This document shows, one piece after another, positions 1 to 7,052 of a stretch of 21,675 nt of DNA. A program made the translations under genes and the position numbers. A model generated the notes under the pieces. That model saw only the letters and a program-made list of their open reading frames with translations. It ran no database searches and was not told the DNA's origin. How positions within the stretch are numbered: the first letter of the stretch is position 1; each line of letters starts with the position of its first letter. Source of the DNA: Nitrospira sp. SG-bin1 (GTDB taxonomy: Bacteria > Nitrospirota > Nitrospiria > Nitrospirales > Nitrospiraceae); the NCBI GenBank assembly GCA_002083365.1, contig LVWS01000011.1, forward strand, positions 1 through 21,675, written 5' to 3'.

Positions 1-224
1 TTAACTCAGTGTCCACGGAATCGGGGGTAGCTCATAAAGCGTGTTTGCACACCTATTACCCTAGTAATTGTATTGGACGAGCAGGCTTGGCGCTTTCCCA
101 TCGTCCGGGCGTTCAACGTTCATCGCCTGTCCTGTAATGTGGAAATTCGATGGGTTCTGGCGCGTTGCGTTGCGTAAGCACAGGGAATCACCAAGGGGCC
201 CCCTGCGTATTGCCTTATTGGCCA
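1..224. other. left-edge region without a recognisable gene
   Basis: No convincing coding region is seen here. The only long open frame starts near 68 and has a composition unlike a conserved protein (Arg/Ser/Pro-rich, no motif). The first 35 bases have a look (GTGTCCAC followed by a run of G) that reminds me of insertion-sequence ends, but no partner end or transposase is visible, so I do not call an IS. Confidence 0.4.
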
Positions 225-478
225 TGACGATCGGACTGCCGAGTAGGTGCGAGCTATGTAGGTGAACCGCTTGCCGGCGAACTGTGCGGATTACGCGAAT
301 TAGGGCGATTCAGATGAGGCGAGCGAAGGAAGTGTGGTCAGGACGAGCGAGGCGGCTGGGTCATCCGGCTTGAGCGGTGAAACCAGCAAGGGCCGTTGCT
401 CCTGATTGAACTGAGTCTTGGCCGCCCAGGCACGCCTCGGAGTCCCTTCAAGAGGTAGTAGGTGAAGAGGTGGCGGTA
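225..478. repeat. direct repeat, left copy (decayed copy of 1307-1640)
   Basis: This segment aligns in the same orientation with 1307-1640. By eye the coding part is about 90 percent identical over 300-428, followed by a 67-base deletion relative to the right copy and then near-identity again over 433-478. The homology also covers about 75 bases beyond the stop codon of the caspase-like gene, so the duplicated unit includes flanking DNA. Identity was judged by eye. Confidence 0.85.
300..478 (-). pseudogene. C-terminal fragment of a caspase-like lipoprotein gene, frameshifted
   Basis: Read on the minus strand, this remnant matches roughly residues 540-623 of the caspase-like protein encoded at 1385-3256. 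It preserves the stretch around FTYYLLKGLRG, the AWAAKTQFNQEQRPLL-type segment and the same end (SSESP then stop). A 67-base deletion removes the part equivalent to residues 559-580, which is the EF-hand-like loop, and breaks the frame. There is no start codon or upstream domain, because homology stops near 478 just downstream of the vapC stop codon. I infer a partial duplication, or the residue of a second tandem gene, that has decayed. Confidence 0.8.
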
Positions 479-527
479 CTTTGTGATCGTGAGTTTGTGG
501 AGTAGAACAGGAGTTCTGTTTCGGCGT

Positions 528-962
528 TTAGGGGGTACGAATGTCGATGCCGTCCAGGCGAAAGCTTAGAAAGTCCCGCGTATTGAAGGTGAGTAAGGTC
601 TTCACGCGCGCAGCTCTTGCACAAGCTGCGATCACCCAATCATAGGTCCGACCGCCAGCTATGTCGTGGTGGGCGGCGTCTCGGAGCAGCGGCCGAAAGG
701 CTTTGTTGTCCAAGGCTACGAGTGTTCCGACGTCGAGAAAACTGGTCTCGATCAGAGTGATCGCGTCCTGCGGCGACAGTCGATGGGGCGGCGGGAGTCT
801 GGTGAGTACTGCGTAGGCCTCGATCAGGGTTGGCGTGGCGATGACCAGGGATTCCCGCTCCGCAAGTCGGCGCTCCATCTCCGTAATGGCTCGCTCATGG
901 TGCTCATGCCAGGTGCACACCGTGGCGACCATGACGCTGGTGTCGGGGAGAAAACTACCCAT
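528..962 (-). CDS. vapC: VapC-family PIN-domain toxin (endoribonuclease)
   Basis: A 144-residue PIN-domain protein, the usual length for VapC. The four expected acidic metal-binding positions are visible: Asp7 in LPDTSV, Glu48 in LIEAY, Asp108 in YDWV and Asp130 in the TFNTRDF motif. VapC toxins are Mg-dependent RNases that cut tRNA or rRNA and slow growth when freed from antitoxin. The start codon lies 6 bases after the antitoxin stop, so the pair is co-transcribed from the promoter upstream of the antitoxin. The module sits between two copies of the caspase-like gene's 3' end. All catalytic residues are present, so the toxin looks intact. Function is by family; the RNA target is unknown. 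Confidence 0.9.
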   Translation of the reverse strand: MGSFLPDTSVMVATVCTWHEHHERAITEMERRLAERESLVIATPTLIEAYAVLTRLPPPHRLSPQDAITLIETSFLDVGTLVALDNKAFRPLLRDAAHHDIAGGRTYDWVIAACARAARVKTLLTFNTRDFLSFRLDGIDIRTP

Positions 963-968
963 ATGGGG

Positions 969-1229
969 CTAGGAGGTTGCTCTGTCGCGGATCAGTTGTC
1001 GGCGTGTCCGCTCGACGGTCTCGCTCGTGAGTTGCTCGACCGGATGATCCGGCATCGCAACAAGAAACCGACCACGTTTCTTCAGCTTGACAGGGAGCGG
1101 TGCCGGCTCGATTTCAATTAGTCCCTGTCTCCAGCGGATCTCCAACTCGGCGCCTGGCTGTAGTCCTGCTTCCCGCCGCAGTTCCTTGGGAATCACCAGA
1201 CGACCAGCAGTATCGATGGTTGTTTTCAT
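969..1229 (-). CDS. vapB: VapB-type antitoxin, AbrB/MazE swapped-hairpin family
   Basis: An 86-residue protein with an N-terminal AbrB/MazE DNA-binding segment (TAGRLVIPKELRREAGL, then GAELEI) and a charged C-terminal tail (residues 50-86) of the kind that wraps the toxin. It should neutralise the downstream VapC and repress its own promoter. The gene begins immediately after a good -10 element and has no Shine-Dalgarno sequence before the ATG, so the message may be leaderless. An inverted repeat crosses the start codon and -10 box, fitting autoregulation. The family call is firm; operator use is inferred. Confidence 0.88.
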   Translation of the reverse strand: MKTTIDTAGRLVIPKELRREAGLQPGAELEIRWRQGLIEIEPAPLPVKLKKRGRFLVAMPDHPVEQLTSETVERTRRQLIRDRATS

Positions 1230-1292
1230 GGTAGTAAATATACCATTGTTTTACCCATTCTGCAAACATGACCTTGGTACAATGGTTATTGT
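1228..1292 (-). promoter_or_regulatory. vapBC promoter and palindromic operators
   Basis: On the minus strand, a -35 TTGCAG (1260-1265) and a -10 TATATT (1237-1242) are separated by 17 bases. The -10 ends only 7 bases before the antitoxin ATG, predicting a start of transcription at or beside the ATG. An inverted repeat ATGGTA/TACCAT (1228-1233, 1241-1246) covers the -10 and start codon. A second pair, ACCATTGT (1242-1249) and ACAATGGT (1279-1286), brackets the -35. Both are plausible VapB/VapBC binding sites. Confidence 0.55.
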
Positions 1293-1306
1293 CTATACAG
1301 GTGCCG

Positions 1307-1640
1307 TGACGATTGGCCTGCCGAGATAGGAAGTGCAGTGAACGGTTGAGCCACTTGCCAGCGAACCATTATGAATCGTGCGGATTAGGGCGCTTCAGAA
1401 GAGGTAAGCGAAGGAAGTGCGGTCAGGACAAGCGAGGCGGCTGGGTCGTCCGGCTTGAGCGGGGGAAGCAGCAGAGGCCGTTGCTCCTGGTTAAACTGAG
1501 TCTTCGCCGCCCAAGCGACTTTTTGGCGCACGTAACCGGCGAGCTCTCCGAATGTGACGGTGCCGTTGCGGTTGGTATCAGCCTCGCCTCGGAGTCCCTT
1601 CAAGAGGTAGTAGGTGAAGAGGCCGTGGCGGTGCTGGTCG
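1307..1640. repeat. direct repeat, right copy (3' end of caspase-like gene plus downstream flank)
   Basis: The intact counterpart of 225-478. It contains the last ~85 codons of the caspase-like gene and about 78 bases beyond its stop codon. The two copies lie in direct orientation with the VapBC operon and its promoter between them, so homologous recombination between them could delete the toxin-antitoxin module. Confidence 0.85.
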
Positions 1641-3256
1641 TCTTCCAGCCCCTTCGTCAAGTCGTCGCCCCCGATCAAGCCAATCGCATTGCCTCCACCG
1701 AGGTCCCAGTTGGGTGAAACGCTTTTTCCCTTCGCCTCGCCGCGCAATCTGGTCACCATCCCGTCGAACAAGAAGAGGACCTGTTTGGCCTTGAGCCTGG
1801 CGAAGGCCGACTCCAGGTCGGTGAGCGGGTAGAGTCGGGCCGAGTCCGTCGCACTGCCATCATAAGGCACCAGCATGATGTCACCGGTGGGTGTCACCAG
1901 CGCCTGTCCTGAAAAATAGACGATCACGACGGCATCCTGAGCGGCATGTTGTGGGAGCCAACCGAAGAACGCCTCATGGAGATCGGCTCGGAGGGCCTTC
2001 TGGTTGTGCAACAGCCGGATGTTGGACGGAGGGACGCCGCCGAGCGCCTGAAAATAGGCGGCGACGATGTCTGCGTCATGTGACGCATACTTGCGGGACG
2101 GCATCCGAGGGTCGAGATAGGAACTGAGGCCGACGGCAATCACAGAGGTGTTTGAGTGCCAGACTCCTGCTGTCTGCGCCGGGACCTGATCGATATTGTC
2201 CCCTCTGGATCCGGTTGGAGCAATCGTGAAGGAAAGTGTTTGAGGCGGGGGCGCGACCCCACTATGCTCCTCCACGGCAACCCGAATCTCGGCCGGCTGT
2301 GGCTGTGCGAGCAGCGGCAAGGTAGCGACAAATTCCAGCGATTTCGTCTGGCCCGGCTGCAGAGGCAGGATTCTCAAGACGGTCGTGGGGAACCGTTCGA
2401 TGACCAGTTGGGTTCCGGTGAGGGAGGCCGATGCCTTCTCGATCTCGGCCGTTCCCGTATTGACGACGTCCACCCGTACCCGGATATGCTCGCCACCCTC
2501 GAACACGAGATCGCTGTTTTCGTCGAGGAGTGTCGCCTTGAACTGAAGATCCGGCGACGTTGAAGTCGAAGACCCTCCCCATTGTCCTGACTGGTTCGGA
2601 TGCATCGATGCGATGGGCTCCGAGCCACCGGCCGCCAGTCTGGCATTCAGGGAGACACGGGTTGCAACATCGATGACGGTGTCGTGGATGAAGGGTTCGA
2701 TGATGTAGTTGCAGTTTTTCGAAAGCTGTTCGAGTCGTAACCGTTCCTGCCGGGCCACCTTGATGTCTGCTTGCCGGAGCAAGTTCCCCTTTCGGTCATA
2801 GATGCGGGCAATGGCGTTGAGTTGGAGGTTCGCCGGGACGCGATCGTACAAGGCCTCCTTGATGAGGTCGAACGACGAATCCACCAACTCAACCTGAACG
2901 GCATAATCCGGCGTGGAGGCGTCGCCGGGGCCTTCGTCGCCCGTCCCTTTGAACGTGCGATGGATCCCTTCCCGTATGGCTTCCTCAAGCCGGTCTCCCA
3001 GCGGAATGTCCTGCAGCTGTCCGCAGGAATCGCTGTAGCGCAGCGTCAGGTCTTTCAGCGATGAATGAACGTCCAGCTTGGCAGTGGCCGGCAACGGGTC
3101 TCCCAGCGGGGGAAATTCGAGGTGTTTAGCGCAAGCGGTCGACAGGAGAAGCGCACACCCCATCCATGCCCTTGTTACCAACCCACTCCACTGAAACTGT
3201 TTTTTGGGGATCACGGCCTGACCTATGGTGCCGAATCGCGGTGTGACCGCCGCCAC
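1385..3256 (-). CDS. caspase-like (peptidase C14 fold) lipoprotein, catalytic residues lost
   Basis: A 623-residue protein. Residues 27-42 form a hydrophobic signal ending LLLSTAC, a slightly atypical lipobox with Cys42. Residues 43-235 are a domain I cannot name. Residues 236-347 look like an Ig-like (CARDB-type) fold, and 371-600 a caspase p20-like domain. The fold markers are clear: VIAVGLSSY, a segment around 392-420, then VVIVYFSG and VLFLFDG. The catalytic His of SGHG is Gln451 (SGQA) and the Cys of the DAC motif is Met500 (DGMVT), so hydrolysis is not expected. An EF-hand-like loop with all ligands (Asp560, Asn562, Asn564, Thr566, Glu571) follows. The gene is divergent from the HtrA-type protease gene. 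A decayed copy of its 3' end lies at 225-478. I infer a surface or periplasmic pseudo-enzyme scaffold. Confidence 0.8.
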   Translation of the reverse strand: MAAVTPRFGTIGQAVIPKKQFQWSGLVTRAWMGCALLLSTACAKHLEFPPLGDPLPATAKLDVHSSLKDLTLRYSDSCGQLQDIPLGDRLEEAIREGIHRTFKGTGDEGPGDASTPDYAVQVELVDSSFDLIKEALYDRVPANLQLNAIARIYDRKGNLLRQADIKVARQERLRLEQLSKNCNYIIEPFIHDTVIDVATRVSLNARLAAGGSEPIASMHPNQSGQWGGSSTSTSPDLQFKATLLDENSDLVFEGGEHIRVRVDVVNTGTAEIEKASASLTGTQLVIERFPTTVLRILPLQPGQTKSLEFVATLPLLAQPQPAEIRVAVEEHSGVAPPPQTLSFTIAPTGSRGDNIDQVPAQTAGVWHSNTSVIAVGLSSYLDPRMPSRKYASHDADIVAAYFQALGGVPPSNIRLLHNQKALRADLHEAFFGWLPQHAAQDAVVIVYFSGQALVTPTGDIMLVPYDGSATDSARLYPLTDLESAFARLKAKQVLFLFDGMVTRLRGEAKGKSVSPNWDLGGGNAIGLIGGDDLTKGLEDDQHRHGLFTYYLLKGLRGEADTNRNGTVTFGELAGYVRQKVAWAAKTQFNQEQRPLLLPPLKPDDPAASLVLTALPSLTSSEAP

Positions 3257-3396
3257 CGTACTGGAAACATCCGGGTGAAAGCAACCGTCCGGCAGGGAGG
3301 AGCGGCATGGATGTCTTTTAGGCGGTGAGGCGGTGAGAAGACATGTCCATTAGACTTCTCTCATGGCGGGACCTTGATAGGAGAGACTTTTCCTCT

Positions 3397-3426
3397 TTGA
3401 AGCTCATCGATGGCATGGTGTAAGAT
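3397..3426 (+). promoter_or_regulatory. probable sigma70-type promoter for the HtrA-tatC run
   Basis: TTGAAG (3397-3402) and TAAGAT (3421-3426) are 18 bases apart, giving an untranslated leader of about 70 bases before the ATG at 3503. It lies between the divergent caspase-like and HtrA-type genes. No other hexamer pair in this gap looked as good. Confidence 0.45.
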
Positions 3427-3502
3427 GAAGTGTTGAATCCCCAAAGATGCCTGTGTGTCCAACGCACTCTCGATGAGAGTCACATCCTGGAGGAATTCCG
3501 TT

Positions 3503-5008
3503 ATGGCGAACTGGAGTCAGCAAGCGAGGAAGCTACTTATCGGCAGCGGACTGATTATGTGGGCTCTTGTCGGCAGTGGATGCGTGTCATCCGCATCGGC
3601 CGCAGGGGTCCCTCCAGCATGGGCGCAAGGCTTTTCGGACATTGTGAAAAAGACCACCCCTGCCGTCGTGAACATCGCCGTGACGGGCGGCGGGGAAGGG
3701 AGTCGCAGACGAGGGATGCCTCCGAACCCATTTGGAACCCCTCCTCCCCCCGGGGATGAGCCGGGAGGAGAAGGGCCCACGCCGCCGCCGATTCCGCATG
3801 GTCCGCCTGCGCCGCACGGCCGTCCGGATCAGAGTGCAGGCTCCGGCGTCATCCTGGACTCCAACGGATTCATTGTGACCAATAATCACGTCGTCGAGGG
3901 AGCCAGCCAGATCACGGTGACGCTCAGCGATCGGCGCGAGTTTACGGCGAAGGTGGTCGGCACCGATCCGAAGACGGACTTGGCGGTCATCAAGATCGAG
4001 GCCAAGGATCTGCCGTCGCTGAAATGGGCGGAGTACGAAAAGCTACAGGTAGGAGACCTGGTGCTGGCGGTGGGAAGTCCGTTCGGTCTGAGTTCGACTG
4101 TCACGCTCGGCATCATCAGCGCCCTTGGGCGTGGGAACGTCGGCATCGCGGACTATGAGGATTTCATTCAGACCGACGCCGCGATCAATCCTGGAAATTC
4201 CGGCGGCGCGCTGATCAACATGAACGGAGAGTTGATCGGGATCAACACCGCGATCTTCTCGCGGACCGGCGGGTCGGAAGGGATCGGGTTTGCGATTCCC
4301 AGCAGCATCGCGCTCGATATCGTGGACAGTCTGCAGAAGACCGGCAAAGTCGTGCGAGGGTGGATGGGCGTCGCGATTCAGGAAATCACGCCGGCCTTGG
4401 CGAAGTCGTTCAAACTGCCGGAGCAGCGGAAGGGCGTGTTGATCAGCGACGTCAATGAAAACGGACCGTCCCATGCCGCCGGTGTGAAGCGCGGCGACGT
4501 CGTCGTGGCTTTCAACGGCAAGGAAGTGCAGAGCGTCAGTCAGCTGCGCAACCTCGTCGCCCGAACCGTGGTGGGAAAAGACGCGCTGGTCAAGGTCTTG
4601 CGCGACGGAAAAGAACAAATGATCACCGTGAAGGTGGCCGAACGTCCGTCGGATGAAATGCTGGCCAAGAAAGAAACGGCGCCGCCGAAGGAAGCGGGAG
4701 AAACGATGAAGCTTCCGGACAATGTGCTCGCGTCGTTGCGCGTCCAAACGCTGGACAATGCGTTAATGAGCCAGTTGAACATTTCCGCGAAGACGGTCGG
4801 CGTCGTCATCACCTCGGTGGAGCCGGGTGGACCGGCTGAGGCGGCCGGCCTTCAGCGTGGTGACGTGATCCAAGAAGTCAATCACGAGCCGATCAAGACG
4901 CTCGGCGACTACCAAAAGGCCGCGGAGAAGATCAAGAAAGACGAACTGGCCGTGTTGTTGGTCAATCGCCAGGGCAACAGCCTGTTTGTGGCGATCAACC
5001 CGAAGTAA
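3503..5008 (+). CDS. degQ: DegP/DegQ/HtrA-family periplasmic serine protease
   Basis: I start at the ATG at 3503 because GGAGG (3489-3493) sits 9 bases upstream; an in-frame start 48 bases earlier lacks such a site. The 501-residue protein has an N-terminal hydrophobic signal (11-30) ending near VGSGC, so it could be a lipoprotein through Cys27 or be cut at the following SASAA. A Pro/Gly-rich linker (63-110) precedes the trypsin-like domain with the triad His129 (NNHVVEG), Asp159 (TDLAVI) and Ser233 (GNSGGAL). Two PDZ domains follow, about 286-378 and 405-497. HtrA proteases degrade or refold misfolded exported proteins. It heads a run containing tatC, consistent with quality control of exported enzymes. 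The Pro-rich linker replaces the usual LA loop and lacks its Gln-rich character. Confidence 0.93.
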   Translation: MANWSQQARKLLIGSGLIMWALVGSGCVSSASAAGVPPAWAQGFSDIVKKTTPAVVNIAVTGGGEGSRRRGMPPNPFGTPPPPGDEPGGEGPTPPPIPHGPPAPHGRPDQSAGSGVILDSNGFIVTNNHVVEGASQITVTLSDRREFTAKVVGTDPKTDLAVIKIEAKDLPSLKWAEYEKLQVGDLVLAVGSPFGLSSTVTLGIISALGRGNVGIADYEDFIQTDAAINPGNSGGALINMNGELIGINTAIFSRTGGSEGIGFAIPSSIALDIVDSLQKTGKVVRGWMGVAIQEITPALAKSFKLPEQRKGVLISDVNENGPSHAAGVKRGDVVVAFNGKEVQSVSQLRNLVARTVVGKDALVKVLRDGKEQMITVKVAERPSDEMLAKKETAPPKEAGETMKLPDNVLASLRVQTLDNALMSQLNISAKTVGVVITSVEPGGPAEAAGLQRGDVIQEVNHEPIKTLGDYQKAAEKIKKDELAVLLVNRQGNSLFVAINPK

Positions 5009-5029
5009 GGAGCACAGGGACAGTCGTCG

Positions 5030-5078
5030 ATCTGTCGATTCCGGCAAACCCGATCGTCGGATCGTCGGGTCGACAGAT
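5030..5078 (+). promoter_or_regulatory. large hairpin in the HtrA-tatC gap
   Basis: A perfect 9-base inverted repeat, ATCTGTCGA (5030-5038) and TCGACAGAT (5070-5078), encloses a second pair, CCCGA (5049-5053) and TCGGG (5065-5069). The right arms are contiguous, so both can stack into one long stem with a 10-base bulge on the left. There is no T-run after it, so it is not an intrinsic terminator; an mRNA processing or stability element is more likely. Confidence 0.6.
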
Positions 5079-5098
5079 TCCAATACTTACGAGGCTCT

Positions 5099-6040
5099 GT
5101 GCTGAATAAACTGAACCGGTGGCTGCAAGATTCGATCTTCAAGCCGCTGGAAGATAAAAAGATGCCGGTCATGGAACACCTGGTGGAGTTCCAGGTCCGG
5201 CTCACGCGCGCGGTGATCGTCCTGGCAGTCATCTTCATGGGGACGTTTTTTTATGCCGACGCGCTGGTCAAGTGGCTGCGGGTTCCGCTCCAGAATATGT
5301 TCGTGCCCAGCAAGCTGACGTGGGAACCCACCGATCTGCCGACCGTGCCGTTTGTCTTCCTGGCCCCCGCGGAGGCGCTGTGGCAGAACGTCAAAGTGGC
5401 CGGACTGTTCGCCGTCGTGGTCGCCATGCCGTATCTCTTGTTTGAGGTTTGGCGATTCGTCGTTCCGGGACTTCACGCGCAGGAGCGGCGGTTTGTCGCG
5501 CCGTTCGTCTGTGTGAGCACGTTGGCGTTCTACGCAGGGGTCGGGTTCTCGTTTTTCTTCGTCCTTCCCTTCGCCCTCAATTTTTTGATTTCGTACGGCG
5601 TGAACGCCGGATTCGTGCCGCAGATCTCGATCGCTCAGTACGTCGGGTTTGCCCTGTGGTTCCTGACGGTCTTCGGATTGATCTTTGAGGTCCCGTTGGC
5701 CATCACCCTCATGGCCAAGTTGGGCTGGGTCGATGCGCCGTTCCTGGTCCAGTATTGGAAGTGGGCGTTGTTGGGATCGTTCGTGATCGCCGCGATTTTG
5801 ACTCCCACGCCGGATCCGTTCAATCAGACGCTGATGGCCGGCCCGATGTTTCTTCTCTACTGGGTGGGCATTTTCGGCGCGAAAGTATTTGGCAAGAAAC
5901 CATCCGTGGAGAGTCCTCAAGCTGGGGTGCCGACCGTCGCCATGGCCGGAGTGGGTGCCGGAGGCGCCGCGTCAGGCATGGCGATGCCGAATGCCTCGGG
6001 TGACGACTATGTCGCAGTTCCCGGAGGCCGACCCCGTTAA
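5099..6040 (+). CDS. tatC: twin-arginine translocase subunit TatC
   Basis: A 313-residue polytopic membrane protein with six predicted membrane segments. TatC is the receptor of the Tat pathway, which moves folded, cofactor-bearing proteins across the inner membrane. Family marks are MPVMEHLVEF (22-31, corresponding to the conserved N-terminal MxxxxHLxEL motif), the first-periplasmic-loop proline-rich region, FEVWRF (115-120, conserved Phe/Glu) and TPTPDPFNQ (235-243). The N-terminus is about 20 residues longer than usual and the C-terminus ends in a Gly/Ala-rich cytoplasmic tail. The chosen start is GTG with GAGG only 4 bases upstream; the internal ATG at 5162 would give a more typical protein. 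No tatA or tatB gene is in the window. Confidence 0.94.
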   Translation: MLNKLNRWLQDSIFKPLEDKKMPVMEHLVEFQVRLTRAVIVLAVIFMGTFFYADALVKWLRVPLQNMFVPSKLTWEPTDLPTVPFVFLAPAEALWQNVKVAGLFAVVVAMPYLLFEVWRFVVPGLHAQERRFVAPFVCVSTLAFYAGVGFSFFFVLPFALNFLISYGVNAGFVPQISIAQYVGFALWFLTVFGLIFEVPLAITLMAKLGWVDAPFLVQYWKWALLGSFVIAAILTPTPDPFNQTLMAGPMFLLYWVGIFGAKVFGKKPSVESPQAGVPTVAMAGVGAGGAASGMAMPNASGDDYVAVPGGRPR

Positions 6041-6083
6041 CGACGAAGGCGAGCGACTGAAATAGTCGGAGAAAAGAAATCTC

Positions 6084-7052
6084 ATGGCACGTGAACTCAA
6101 TGTCATCAACAGTCCCAATGGAAGCGGGGATGCCTGCACGTACATGTGGGCTTGCGCCATCTGCGACGAAACCGAGCGGTGCCAAAAGGATAAGGAAGGG
6201 CATAGCCGGTGGCTGGTCGCCAAGCGGATGGCGCGCATCGAGCACAAAGTGCTCATCATGAGCAATAAGGGCGGCGTGGGGAAGAGCACCTGCACCACGA
6301 ACATCGCGGTGAGCCTGGCGCTCAAAGGTTGGCATGTCGGGATCTGCGACATGGACATTCACGGCCCCAACATTCCCAAAATGGTCGGCGCGGAAGGCCA
6401 GAAGCTCAAGATCAGCACCTCAGGCGGGATCATTCCCTTCCAAGCCTACAATTTGAAGATCGCCTCGATGTCGTTTCTCCTGCAGAACTCCGACGATCCC
6501 ATCATTTGGCGCGATGCCTACAAGTATGAGTTCATCAATCAACTCCTCGGTGGAGTGGACTGGCAGGATTTGAACTTCCTGTTGATCGATCTCCCGCCGG
6601 GCACCGGAAACGAGTCGGTCACGACGATCGATTTGCTCGGCACGGTGAGCGGTGCCGTGATCGTGACCACGCCGCAAGAAGTGGCGCTGCTCGATTCCAG
6701 GAAATCAGTCACCTTTTGCAAGGACAGCGAGGTGCCGATCATCGGGATCGTGGAAAACATGAGCGGATTGGAGTGTCCGCATTGCCATACGCACATCGAC
6801 GTCTTCCGGAAGGGCGGCGGGGAAGCGTCGGCGCTCGACATGGGCGTCTCGTTTTTGGGACGGATTCCGCTCGACCCGGACGTGGTCACACAGTCCGACG
6901 CGGGTGAGCCCTTTGCGCTGTTCAACTCTGACACGCCGACGGCGGAAGCCTACCACCGTATCGCGAATCAGGTGGAAGCGTTCTGTAAAAAGGGCGCCTC
7001 ATTGCTGAAAGCGGGGCGGACGGCAGACCCGCTGAAAGGAGTCGGTCAGTGA
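6084..7052 (+). CDS. Mrp/Nbp35-family Fe-S cluster carrier P-loop ATPase with N-terminal Cys motif
   Basis: A 322-residue P-loop ATPase of the MinD/Mrp class. It has the deviant Walker A KGGVGKS (62-68), a DMDIHGPN segment, LIDLPPGTG and the C-terminal CPHC pair (Cys231, Cys234) that binds the bridging Fe4S4 cluster in Mrp/ApbC/Nbp35 dimers. Unusually, residues 18-33 hold four more cysteines spaced C-x5-C-x2-C-x5-C. Eukaryotic Nbp35 carries C-x13-C-x2-C-x5-C at its N-terminus for a second, stable Fe4S4 cluster; typical bacterial Mrp lacks it. These proteins assemble and hand over Fe-S clusters in the cytoplasm. The gene follows tatC and overlaps moeA by 4 bases (GTGA), pointing to a role in maturing an Fe-S/molybdenum enzyme. 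The ATPase family is certain; the extra cluster is inferred. Confidence 0.9.
   Translation: MARELNVINSPNGSGDACTYMWACAICDETERCQKDKEGHSRWLVAKRMARIEHKVLIMSNKGGVGKSTCTTNIAVSLALKGWHVGICDMDIHGPNIPKMVGAEGQKLKISTSGGIIPFQAYNLKIASMSFLLQNSDDPIIWRDAYKYEFINQLLGGVDWQDLNFLLIDLPPGTGNESVTTIDLLGTVSGAVIVTTPQEVALLDSRKSVTFCKDSEVPIIGIVENMSGLECPHCHTHIDVFRKGGGEASALDMGVSFLGRIPLDPDVVTQSDAGEPFALFNSDTPTAEAYHRIANQVEAFCKKGASLLKAGRTADPLKGVGQ

Noticed and set aside
1..35. Possible insertion-sequence end at the left edge
   Set aside because: The bases are suggestive of an IS terminus, but there is no transposase, no partner end and no target duplication in the window.
1891..3328. Several plus-strand frames across the caspase-like gene
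   Set aside because: They are fragments in other frames of the minus-strand gene, with Arg/Ser-rich shadow composition and no motifs.
4043..4747. 234-codon minus-strand frame inside the protease gene
   Set aside because: The plus-strand HtrA domains with the catalytic triad and PDZ modules explain this DNA; the antisense frame has no motif.
5087..5920. Long minus-strand open frame opposite tatC, rich in His, Arg, Asp and Gln
   Set aside because: It lies wholly opposite a well-supported membrane protein gene, and its charged low-complexity composition is the mirror of hydrophobic codons. No domain is visible.
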